Translations under genes and position numbers: made by a program | The notes under the pieces: model-generated | What the model saw: only the letters and a program-made list of their open reading frames with translations | What the model was told of the DNA's origin: nothing | The model's database searches: none | Shown: positions 11,665 to 20,750 of the stretch, piece after piece | How positions within the stretch are numbered: the first letter of the stretch is position 1 | Layout: each line of letters opens with the position of its first letter | NCBI GenBank assembly: GCA_030374805.1 | Contig: JARGSG010000131.1 | Span: forward strand, 62,001-126,000 | Source: Gracilaria gracilis | Lineage: Eukaryota > Rhodophyta > Florideophyceae > Gracilariales > Gracilariaceae | DNA length: 64,000 bases | Reading direction: 5' to 3'

Positions 11665-11993
11665 TGTGTACAGATTGTGTTGACGTTTGTGAAAAAATGC
11701 TCCAGCTTGGTTGCTGTGTACATGTCATGGGCGACTTTGGTTAACGCCATCAAAGGGAGGACGACGGAGGTGAGGACGAAGTGTTTTTTTTTTAAAAAGT
11801 GAAAACTTTTACTTAAAATTTATGTGAGTAAAAACTGACCTCATATGAGGTCATTTGACCTCATATGAGGTCAGTTGTCAAATAGACACTAGAGTGGCGC
11901 TGGTAGTCAGTTTTCATTTCCTGTCTTTCTAAGACAGACGCAAAATGCCTTGTCATACTTTGGACAAGGTTGTAACACGTGTTACGGTCCACC

Positions 11994-12655
11994 TTATTCC
12001 ACTTTGACACAACACAGTTCCACCAGCTCTTCCACCGAGAGAAACTGCCTTGCATCCGCGTACACACGTCTCGCCAGCAAGCCCCAAAGGTTTTCAATTG
12101 GGTTCAAATCTGGGCTACCGCCAGGCCAGTCCATAACCTCGATATTATTTGACGAAAACCAGTCTCTAGTAAACTAGAGCTTTGAATTGCAGCATTATCC
12201 TGTTGGAAAACGCAACTTTCTACGTAGGTCCTTGCCAAATACGGCAGTAAATAGTTTTCAAGTGTCTTCACGTACTTTTTAGAATCTTGATTACCATGTA
12301 AAACTGCCAATGTTTTTACCGCAGTTTCTGAAAAACATCCCCAAACCATGACTCCATCTTTTTCCTTTTGTCGTTTAGACACGATTCTCTCCTCTCTGCT
12401 CATATCGTGCCAATAGTAGGCAACGTCGTCCGGGCCACCCCAGTTAAATCTTTTCTCATCAGAAAACACAACACGTCCCCAATCTTCAGGTGCCCATGCA
12501 TGCCTATGTCCTGCCCAATTTAGGCGATGTAGTTTGTGATGATACTGCAGTGTTGGGGCCTTCTTAATTTTCTTAAACTTCAGGTGCGACGTCTGCAAAA
12601 GATTTTGCTGCACACGACGCTTCGATATCGGCAATTGAAGGGCGGTCTTCAGCTG
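11994..12655 (-). pseudogene. Tc1/mariner transposase copy A, C-terminal piece
   Basis: The catalytic half of a DD34E-type Tc1 transposase. FSDEKRFNWGGPDD holds the first Asp and CVFQQDNAAIQ the second. A second frame then reads DWPGGSPDLNPIENLW with the closing acidic residue, ending at a TAA at 11994. The frame changes between about 12170 and 12190, so one indel separates the second and third catalytic blocks. On its upstream side the gene is cut by chromovirus A at 12656 and continues at 24256. Confidence 0.88.
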
Positions 12656-13163
12656 TGTAGTACAATGAGACCTCAATGGGTTGGTGCCACGTAAGCCTAC
12701 TGGTGCGCCTTGCTGGCTGCACTGTACCCAATTGGTATTCTGTATTTTATAATTTCTAATTTCTAATTTACAGTCTAGGATAGTTTAGCATTGCTGGCCC
12801 ATGACAGTAGGTCATGGGCACAGCCGATGAAGTCATGCCCGCATGGGAGATCGGCGTCGGTGCACCTTGTATATATTGTGGTGCACTTCGCCTTCCCCCT
12901 CGGGTATTTTAAAGTCAGGCACCATTAGGGCAGTAACTATACCATCTTGGTCACTTGCTACTCTATTACTATTCAGTTTTTACCGCGCGTCGACGTCTAC
13001 TACCGTACACCTACACGGTCTAGACTAGTTGCCCCGCCGTTTGCCCCTGCGGGTTTCAGGTGCCCTACTACCATATTGGTTGTGTGTTTTTCCCCTTTAG
13101 GTTGAGCCCTCGCGCGCTCCCTCTACCAGGCGGACCCCACACCTTATCGGTATTTGTACGACA
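12656..13163 (+). repeat. 5' LTR of chromovirus A
   Basis: 508 bp, TG...CA termini, same length as the copy at 23743-24250. A TATATA motif at about 12868-12874 (CTTGTATATATTG) is a likely core promoter. Confidence 0.95.
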
Positions 13164-13166
13164 TTT

Positions 13167-13184
13167 TGGTCTCCCGACTTAGAA
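13167..13184 (+). promoter_or_regulatory. candidate primer binding site of chromovirus A
   Basis: TGGTCTCCCGACTTAGAA starts three bases after the LTR with the TGG expected opposite a tRNA CCA end. It matches the corresponding site of chromovirus B at 15 of 18 positions. The tRNA was not identified. Confidence 0.6.
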
Positions 13185-13301
13185 GTTTCTTGGTTTTTGT
13201 CGTACCTTTACTGGTGAACAGAAGACATTCGAAAGGATTCTGGAAGTTCACACACCTATTTGGTTTCGTAGGAATACTCGCGAAGCAATTGGATACCACT
13301 A

Positions 13302-15068
13302 TTGGTCACTATGGAAAGACCTAAAAGGATTACTCGTGGCTCTAGCGCGCCACCTAGCCACAAGGGTTCTGCTGCGGCGTCAGCCGCTAAACCCATTCTG
13401 GATAATCCCGAGGAGTTGCTTCGGCAACCTCGGGCCGGAACCTTAAAGGATACGGGCACTCAGCCACCGTTGGCTTCTGAACCTAACAAGGATTTGCCGA
13501 CAACGGTTGAGGACCTTTGGCCCCAATTGGAAGATCGAGCGAAAGCTCTTTTTACCGCTACGGTTAATGAAGCTATGACCTCAATGGACATGGACGCCGT
13601 TACCCGCTTGGTGGTTGATCGAGCCGTGCACGAGCTCTCTCAACGCATACCTAAATTGGTTGAAACATACCTCTTAACGGGTGCCCGGGAGCATATCTAC
13701 CGAGTGGTTCAAGACCTTTGGGTTTCCGAAGGAATGGCGGAAACAAAAACCCCTGGGGTGAATATGGTCACTCGCATACCACAAGGGATCCCTGCCGGTT
13801 CTTCCGCACCAATCAAGCCAATTCCGGCCGATAGTGCGTACCTACAAGGTTTGAGGCAAGATCAAGAGGGCCATATAGAGATGGGCCCTCGAGACGTGTA
13901 CTTGCCACCCATTGGAGGTAACGTTCGAAAGGACACCAAGACTGGTGAACCTGAGGACGATTCGTCTGACCCAGAAGAGGGGCGACGAAGAAGAAACCGC
14001 AAGGGTAAAGAAAGGAGGAGGAAAAAGGGAAAGAATCTCAGCTACGACTCTGACCCCGATTCCTCGAGCTCCGATACCGATACTGGTTCATCGTCGGATG
14101 ATGACCGTAAAGGTAGACGCAAGAAGAAACCGAACAGGTTGGCGAAGAAGTCGTCAAAGAGAAACCGGAAAGGTAAGAAGAAACGGTACGTGTCGTCCGA
14201 CTCGGATTCGGACACCGATACAACCCTAGAGGTGCGTCAGCCGCTGAACGATATGTTCACCAAAGCGGTTGATTATAGGTCATATCGGTTGAGAAACCGA
14301 TCCTCTGCTTACACCCAAGAGGTTGCGCAGAAGATCACCAAGCACCACAAGAAGCTCAGCTTCCCGATGAATGATACTACCTTCACAGGTGATGATCCCA
14401 TTGCGGTAATTGAGTTTCTACAGAAGTTCAAGATTGCATGTGACCAAAATGGTTTTTCCGAAGGCGCTGCCATGTGGTTATTCCAGTTTTACCTTAAAGG
14501 TCAAGCTTACCACTTGCTGCAAGGCAGGCTCCGTGGAAATACCCTGGCGGTTGATGAAGAAGGAACAGAGATGTTAGAGACGTACCCAGAAGTGGTTAAT
14601 TTCATGTTGGAAACTTACGCTACCGATGAGGTTATCCAGGAAGGTTACGCTGAGGTGCAGGCATATCGCCAACGCTCCAGCCAAACCGAAATGGAATTCT
14701 CGTTAGGCCTTTGGAATCTGGCCACCCGATGCGGTAATGTCTTTACCACTGGTAGGCTAAAGTCGCTCTTTGCCGACAATGTTGACAAAGCGATCCGTTC
14801 GCAGGTACGCAATTACCTGGCGAACAACCGTAAGGTGGACTATAATGGGCTTGCCCGTTATGCCCAGGGACTAGGCGACACTCTCCGTCACGGAAAGAAG
14901 CCGTCGGCGTCCCATACCTCAAAGGATAAACCGAAACTTTCAGTATTGGAGCTAGAAGAAAGCACTACCTCAGAGAGAGATTCGCTCATTCGCGTACCAA
15001 CAGGAATGGCAGTTCATCTCGTGACTGCGCCGCAGGCTCAGTCACGAGCCACCTCCATTGGTAATTGA
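13302..15068 (+). CDS. gag of chromovirus A
   Basis: 588 aa. The N-terminal half is polar, followed by a Lys/Arg/Ser/Asp-rich disordered stretch (about 210-310). The capsid-like domain of the retrotransposon gag family follows (about 360-530), with FPMNDTTFTGDD, the WLFQFYLKGQAY helix and an EMEFSLGLWNLA motif. It forms the virus-like particle shell. A CCHC knuckle is coded just downstream at about 15230-15275. Confidence 0.85.
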   Translation: MVTMERPKRITRGSSAPPSHKGSAAASAAKPILDNPEELLRQPRAGTLKDTGTQPPLASEPNKDLPTTVEDLWPQLEDRAKALFTATVNEAMTSMDMDAVTRLVVDRAVHELSQRIPKLVETYLLTGAREHIYRVVQDLWVSEGMAETKTPGVNMVTRIPQGIPAGSSAPIKPIPADSAYLQGLRQDQEGHIEMGPRDVYLPPIGGNVRKDTKTGEPEDDSSDPEEGRRRRNRKGKERRRKKGKNLSYDSDPDSSSSDTDTGSSSDDDRKGRRKKKPNRLAKKSSKRNRKGKKKRYVSSDSDSDTDTTLEVRQPLNDMFTKAVDYRSYRLRNRSSAYTQEVAQKITKHHKKLSFPMNDTTFTGDDPIAVIEFLQKFKIACDQNGFSEGAAMWLFQFYLKGQAYHLLQGRLRGNTLAVDEEGTEMLETYPEVVNFMLETYATDEVIQEGYAEVQAYRQRSSQTEMEFSLGLWNLATRCGNVFTTGRLKSLFADNVDKAIRSQVRNYLANNRKVDYNGLARYAQGLGDTLRHGKKPSASHTSKDKPKLSVLELEESTTSERDSLIRVPTGMAVHLVTAPQAQSRATSIGN

Positions 15069-15134
15069 TCGTCGACAGTACCACCAGCTTCGGTAAGGTC
15101 GCCACCAAGTGCGGCGAGCACTCAACAAACTTCA

Positions 15135-15473
15135 ATGGGTGGTTCGCAAGCATCTTCATATGCTACAGCACCGACCAATCCGGTTACCCGACCTACCTCT
15201 ATGGAAATGCGTGATCCCCAGACAGGTGGATTGGTTTGCTGGCTCTGTTTGTCGCCAGACCATCTGGCGAACAGATGTGACAAAATACCCCCAGGGGTGC
15301 GCGAACATCTGATCAGTGCCAGGCAGCAAAACCACCGTAACCTATATGGATCTGGAAAGAGGGTACAAGCTCAACCATCACCATCTCAGGTTCATCTCGT
15401 CGAGGAAACACCAATCTTGGAGAAGGACAGTCCCGCTCAGGAGGAGCAGGAAAACACCGAACGGTTAGCGTAG
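15135..15473 (+). other. nucleocapsid-like CCHC zinc knuckle region of chromovirus A
   Basis: It contains CWLCLSPDHLANRC, a C-x2-C-x4-H-x4-C knuckle that binds RNA in gag proteins. It lies between the gag and pol frames. Confidence 0.75.
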
Positions 15474-15493
15474 GGGCCACCCCTAACCGTGAA

Positions 15494-18400
15494 TTGGAAG
15501 GCCCGTCGATACCGGAACGGGAAACCTTAATGGTGGAAAAAGAAGAATCAGATGTACCCAATGTGGTGTGTCTAATGAAGCACAATAACTATAAAGTTAA
15601 TGCTTCAGTAAGCTTTCTAAATTACCTACAGGTCCCCGTTGCGTGTGTACTCGATACCGGCGCCGGTCCAAATGTGCTAAACGCTCGCGTCATACCCGAT
15701 GCGGTCTGGCGGAACATTCGACCTGCCCCGACTATCAACCCGCTGGTGGACGCTAACGAGCGCCCACTGCACCTTAGAGGAGTGCTAACCACTGTGGTAC
15801 AACTTGGAACCTTGAAGGTGAAGCTCAATTTCTTTATGGTGGATCGTCTGGCGACAGACTGTATCCTCGGGACCAACTTTATTGACAGACATGTCAAGGC
15901 AATTTTGCCAGGATCCCGAACGGTCGCTCTCCGTCAAGGTGGTCGTATTGCCATACTGGGTAATACGCAGACCAAAAATGGTTGGCGTAAGAAGCAGAGG
16001 TTCAATATACCCACCGAAACGGTTTCAAACAAGATACGGCTCACCAAATTGGTTTCAATTCCGGCTATGACCCAAATGGTAGTGAATGTCTCATGCGCAG
16101 TTCCAGGATTGGTAATGCTACAGAACCATCCTAGGTTGGCAGAAAGACATCTCGCCTTGATGGCAAACGGGATTATCGACAACATCCCTAACCAATCCTT
16201 CAAGGTGTACTTGAGTAACTTTAGCAATCACATTGTTAAGTTACCCAAGAATACCACTATTGGAATCGCATTGCCGGCACCACAAGGGGTTTTCACGGTC
16301 TCACCTAATGGGTTGGGCGAGGTCGCCACCTCTAAGGAAGGGGGAGGAACAGATGCGCCATACCCTGCATATGCGCCCCCGTTATCGACAAACACCAAAA
16401 TGGAACAGAAGATCGCCAATACCTTTAAGGTTAGGGATCAGGAAAAGACTATGGAACTGGACCCAGTGCGGAATTGGAGAGAGGAAGTCCAGATCGGTGC
16501 GGAGAACCAGGCTCTCCGAGACCGGATCCTCAGTCACTTAGAAGAATTTGAACCCATGTGGTCGGGCCGGTTGGGCCAAATTGAGGCTACAGAGCACCGT
16601 ATTGATATGGTGCCTGGCTGGAGACCCATTTACCAGCAGCCTTACCGTGCAGGTCCAAAAGCCCGGGAGGTTGAGCTCAATGAGGTCGAGAGAATGCTCC
16701 GTGAAGGTGTCATAGAACCAGCAAATGCGGACTGGGCCAGCCCTGTGGTTCTCCTCACAAAGAAGAATGATACCCGTATGCGGTTCTGTGTGGACTACAG
16801 AAGACTGAATAGTATGACCATTAAAGATTCGTACCCAATACCTAGAATGGACGAGTGTATAGATTCGTTGGGCAACGCCAAGATCTTTACTACGCTAGAT
16901 GCCAATTGTGGTTATTGGCAGGTACCTATCAGGGAAGATGACAAGGACAAAACTACGTTTACTTGCCACGCTGGGTTATTCCGCTTTACGCGTATGCCCT
17001 TTGGGTTGCGAAATGCCCCGGCTACCTTTCAGAGGGCGTTAGATATAATCCTTTTGAAGGTGAAGTGGAGAACCGCTCTGGTATACATCGACGATGTAAT
17101 CATATATTGCAGAACGGTAGAGGAACATTTCCACCATGTTAGGGAAGTTTTGAACCTTTTGAGGGAATCTGGAGTAACTTTGAAGCTTCGCAAGTGCGAA
17201 TTCTTCACCAAAGAGGTAGAATACCTTGGTCATATCATCAGCCCTGGGAGGTTAGAAGTGACGCCGCGGAATATCCGGGCCGTGCAGGAGGCGAAGCCAC
17301 CCACGTCCCAGACGGAAATCCGATCCTTTATAGGTTTGTGCAATGTGTACCGCCGGTTTATCAAGGGATTTGCCAAGATAGCGGCTCCCCTCAACAGGAA
17401 GCTGCTGAAAGGTCAACCTACAAGGTTTGAATGTCTTACCAATGAGGAAATGGATGCGTTCGAGGCGCTGAAACATGCGCTCTTGACACCTCCCATCTTG
17501 GCATTACCCAAAGCTGGTTTACGATACACGTTGGATACTGACGCCTCGGACGCCCAAATTGGTTGTTGTCTTATGCAGGAACAAGAAAACGGCGACAAAC
17601 TACCTATAGGGTACTGGAGCCGTGCTTTGCACGCTGCAGAAAAGAACTACACAACAACCGAAAAGGAATGTCTGGCAGTGGTCTGGAGCATGTTGATGCT
17701 CCGTCCCTACCTATATGGTGAAAGGTTCACGCTTCGAACCGACCATGATGCCCTACGGTGGATACTGGGTCTGGCCGACGAATCAGGCAGACTTGCCAGA
17801 TGGCGGTTACGACTTTCAGAGTTCGAGTATGACGTACAGTACCGTCCAGGTATCAAGCACAATGTCGCAGACGCGATGTCTCGCATTACCACAGATGGTT
17901 TGGACACGGAGCCGGTAGAGGATGATATCCCATGCTTTACCATCTCTACCAACCCTGATGGTGATACCTTAGAAGGTTACTGGACTCTATCCGAAGAGGA
18001 TACGTGGTTTAGTGATGCCATCGCTCGGGAAATACTCGCCCTCGAGGAAACAGACGTCATGCCAATTACCCGCGAGGAATTCCTGAGAGAGCAAGCAAAC
18101 GATGTTTATTGCCGCTCTCTCATGGACCAAGTAGGTATGAAAGACTCGAACTTTGACGTCGACCGAAATGGTTTCCTGGTGAGGCGAGCTCCTATTGATG
18201 GTTCCCTTCAGAAAATGGTGCCCAAGGTACTGCGCCCTCGGGTGCTGTACCTGGCCCACTACCCGAGGCTATCAGGACACCCTGGAGGTACGAGAATGTA
18301 CTACACCTTGAGGCAAGGGTACTACTGGCCTCATATGGCTAATGATGTATATACCTTTGTAGGTCAATGTGAATCTTGCGTACGTACCCGTGGAGGTCTC

Positions 18401-19561
18401 CGGAAGCACAGGAAATACTTGAAGTTATTCACTGCAGCGGGTCCTCTCGAGTTCGTCGCAATAGACCTTCTGGGTCCATTACCAAAAACCACAAGGGGAT
18501 ATCAGTACATAATCGTAATCACCGACAGGTTCTCGAAGCTCACGCGAGCGATACCCTTGAAGGACATGAAATCGACGACCCTCGCGGTGGCGTTCTTGAA
18601 CAATTGGATCTACCCGTATGGTGCACCGCTTTATTTACTTACCGACAATGGTTCGAACTTAGCTTCGAAGTTCTTTGAAGCTGTTTGTAACCTCTTGGGT
18701 ATTAAGCACTACTTCACTACTGCCTACCATCCGCAAACGAATGGGCAAGTGGAGCGCTTTAACCGAACACTGGTATCTAGGCTGCGACATTATACGGAAG
18801 AACACCAAACTGGTTGGGACGAGCTCGTGCAGCCCTTGACATATGCATATAACCTTCAGGTTCATCGAGCGACGCAAACTACGCCGTTCGATCTAATACT
18901 GTCAAGACACCCACCAGGTATTGTTGTTGAAGGGGACCCATTAGAACAAGAAGCCGTCGGAGCGCTCACACCGTCACAGGTCAAACGGAATACCATTTTG
19001 AGGTTGAGACGTGCTTTCAAGTATGCTGAGAGCAAGCTCACAGCATCCCAGAAGCGGTACAAGGAGGAATACGACCGAAAGGTAACCCAAGTGGTAACGG
19101 CTACGCCGGGTCAATATGTCTTTATCGACCACCCCCCGAAAGGAGCTAAACCACGACCGGGTGATGAAGCTGATGATGAAGCTATTGATAGAGATATCAA
19201 TTCGAAGCTTCTTCCGAAATCATCGGGACCTTTCAAAGTAGTTCGAGCAACCGACCACACGGTGACGGTGAACCAAGATGGTGTAGAGAATACGATCTCT
19301 ATTGACCGAATCACGGTTGCACCTCGAACGGTTCAGTCCAGAAAGGAACGCGGAGAATCCGCGCGTGACCCACAAGCGGTTGCCCTGAGGACTCAGCCCC
19401 GGGAAGACGGGACACCCATCGAGGTTAATGATGACGCACAGGGTGACGACCCAGACTACGTACCACCTGCGGGGATTACGGTTGCTCCTTCAGAGGAAAC
19501 ACCTACACCTAGAGGTACCGATGCTCATCTAAACCAAAGTGGTGAAAGGATACCATCGTAG
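15494..19561 (+). CDS. pol of chromovirus A (protease, RT, RNase H, integrase)
   Basis: 1355 aa. Domains in order: aspartic protease with VLDTGAGPN (about 55); reverse transcriptase with MRFCVDYRRLN, FGLRNAPATFQRA and the YIDDVI catalytic motif (about 430-600); RNase H with LDTDASDAQIG (about 675); zinc-binding and catalytic integrase with HYPRLSGHPGG...CESC, VAIDLLGP, LLTDNGSNLAS and TAYHPQTNGQVERFNR (about 915-1110). The domain order (integrase after RNase H) is Ty3/gypsy. The C-terminus is long and polar. Confidence 0.93.
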   Translation: MEGPSIPERETLMVEKEESDVPNVVCLMKHNNYKVNASVSFLNYLQVPVACVLDTGAGPNVLNARVIPDAVWRNIRPAPTINPLVDANERPLHLRGVLTTVVQLGTLKVKLNFFMVDRLATDCILGTNFIDRHVKAILPGSRTVALRQGGRIAILGNTQTKNGWRKKQRFNIPTETVSNKIRLTKLVSIPAMTQMVVNVSCAVPGLVMLQNHPRLAERHLALMANGIIDNIPNQSFKVYLSNFSNHIVKLPKNTTIGIALPAPQGVFTVSPNGLGEVATSKEGGGTDAPYPAYAPPLSTNTKMEQKIANTFKVRDQEKTMELDPVRNWREEVQIGAENQALRDRILSHLEEFEPMWSGRLGQIEATEHRIDMVPGWRPIYQQPYRAGPKAREVELNEVERMLREGVIEPANADWASPVVLLTKKNDTRMRFCVDYRRLNSMTIKDSYPIPRMDECIDSLGNAKIFTTLDANCGYWQVPIREDDKDKTTFTCHAGLFRFTRMPFGLRNAPATFQRALDIILLKVKWRTALVYIDDVIIYCRTVEEHFHHVREVLNLLRESGVTLKLRKCEFFTKEVEYLGHIISPGRLEVTPRNIRAVQEAKPPTSQTEIRSFIGLCNVYRRFIKGFAKIAAPLNRKLLKGQPTRFECLTNEEMDAFEALKHALLTPPILALPKAGLRYTLDTDASDAQIGCCLMQEQENGDKLPIGYWSRALHAAEKNYTTTEKECLAVVWSMLMLRPYLYGERFTLRTDHDALRWILGLADESGRLARWRLRLSEFEYDVQYRPGIKHNVADAMSRITTDGLDTEPVEDDIPCFTISTNPDGDTLEGYWTLSEEDTWFSDAIAREILALEETDVMPITREEFLREQANDVYCRSLMDQVGMKDSNFDVDRNGFLVRRAPIDGSLQKMVPKVLRPRVLYLAHYPRLSGHPGGTRMYYTLRQGYYWPHMANDVYTFVGQCESCVRTRGGLRKHRKYLKLFTAAGPLEFVAIDLLGPLPKTTRGYQYIIVITDRFSKLTRAIPLKDMKSTTLAVAFLNNWIYPYGAPLYLLTDNGSNLASKFFEAVCNLLGIKHYFTTAYHPQTNGQVERFNRTLVSRLRHYTEEHQTGWDELVQPLTYAYNLQVHRATQTTPFDLILSRHPPGIVVEGDPLEQEAVGALTPSQVKRNTILRLRRAFKYAESKLTASQKRYKEEYDRKVTQVVTATPGQYVFIDHPPKGAKPRPGDEADDEAIDRDINSKLLPKSSGPFKVVRATDHTVTVNQDGVENTISIDRITVAPRTVQSRKERGESARDPQAVALRTQPREDGTPIEVNDDAQGDDPDYVPPAGITVAPSEETPTPRGTDAHLNQSGERIPS

Positions 19562-19569
19562 GTCTCTAA

Positions 19570-19714
19570 TGAGTTCCCAGTGGAACGCCTTGTAGGTCAC
19601 CGCCGTACCCAAGAAGGTCTGAAGCACACAGTACGCTGGTATGGCTGGGGGGCTGACGGTGATACCGCCGAGCCGCCCTCAGCCATACCACACCATTTCA
19701 GGGTAAGCTACTAG
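19570..19714 (+). other. chromodomain-like stretch of chromovirus A
   Basis: It reads EFPVERLVGHRRTQEGL, then TVRWYGWGADGDTAEPPSAI and HHFRVSY, matching the chromodomain layout E-(Y/F)-V-(E)-(R/K)-I...W.GY...(T)WEP..L.....V.Y. A related stretch lies in chromovirus B at 28590-28770. Integrase-linked chromodomains direct chromoviruses to marked chromatin. Confidence 0.65.
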
Positions 19715-20750
19715 AACCGCAAAGGAGAGGACATGCCGAATGATGGGTAAACCTTAGAGGTAATGCAGTCCCCTAAGGAAGGGGGAAAAGCACATTGTAA
19801 TGAGGAGTACCAAAGTCGGTTCGGACGCTCACCGGGAAGGTACAACCAGAAGAAAGCATTCCATGAGGGTACGTCCAAGGAGCGGTAGCACTAAAGACGG
19901 ACGCACCGTTGTACGCGCGCCGTTGCACACGCGCCATGCACGTGCGCGGCACGCGCGCGAACCCGCACGGTGGAAACATTCAAAAAATTGGATCTTTTTA
20001 TTTGGCGAGGCATACGCGCGCTGCTCGTGGCGCGCCGTGCGGAGTAACCGATTGGGTTTACACTATTGTGTGTAGGGAGCGAACAACGGCATGGTCAAAA
20101 AATCTAAGTATTTTGACCGTGCCGCGCTCCCGAATCGGCCATTCCCAGCCTCTGAAACCCCTTGGTTCTCGAGATACAGACCAAAAGGGTTTTCTGCGTT
20201 TTCACTACCATATGAAGGGGTAATTTTCCGGTCAAATATTTTGATTCGCCTTGCAAGTAACCTCCAGGGTGAAACACCGCACGTGCGCCCATGCATGGTG
20301 AGAGGCCATGCAGACCAATCCGGGTACATTGCTGGCCATCGCGCGCAAGCGCGTGGCACAACATTTTACCCTATGGGAAGGCGAAACCGCTCGCTGCGCC
20401 GTACGAAGGCGCATCGAAGTACCAACGTGGTGAACCATACTACGAGCACCAAAATGGCTCAGAATGGAGCTAAGTCACCTCCTGGAACTTACCTACACGG
20501 AATCAACCGTCACCCATCGTGGTACGCTGGTCTAAGGAGGGGGGAGGAGAGTTTCAAAACCTAATTGGAGATGCGCAGAGCTAAGGAAGGGAGAGCTGTT
20601 TTCGAGCTTCCTCCCTTGCTACGCACCGGGCCTCAAAGGAAACTGGAACCTACCATGGAAACGCATAACATGTAAGTTTACTTGAAGAGTAACACCAATA
20701 GGGATGCAGGAGCAACGTGGCTCAAGCACAGACCCAAGTGGATGCGACAA
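19715..20750. other. untranslated stretch of chromovirus A between the chromodomain and the antisense frames
   Basis: About 1 kb with no convincing frame on either strand and several GGAAGGG-type purine patches. Confidence 0.4.

Larger units (their letters stand above)
9040..11888 (-). mobile_element. piggyBac element with CTAG target duplication, inserted in Tc1 copy A
   Basis: 2849 bp. Ends are TGTCTATCGGAC (left) and TGTCTATTTGAC (inverse of right). The 4-bp CTAG at 9036-9039 and 11889-11892 is the duplication: with one copy removed, the flanks read CACTCTAGAGTGGCGC, aligning base for base with the empty site CACGCTAAAGTGGAGC in Tc1 copy B. Next to each end lies the 18-bp palindrome TGACCTCATATGAGGTCA, once on the left (about 9059) and twice on the right (about 11836 and 11854). 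One intact transposase gene is inside. The canonical piggyBac target is TTAA, so CTAG is notable. Confidence 0.9.

Noticed and set aside
9036-11892. TTAA target duplication for the piggyBac element
   Set aside because: No TTAA flanks the ends; the empty site in Tc1 copy B supports CTAG.
20091-20564. 157-aa plus-strand frame in the chromovirus A tail
   Set aside because: No counterpart in chromovirus B and no motif; probably chance.
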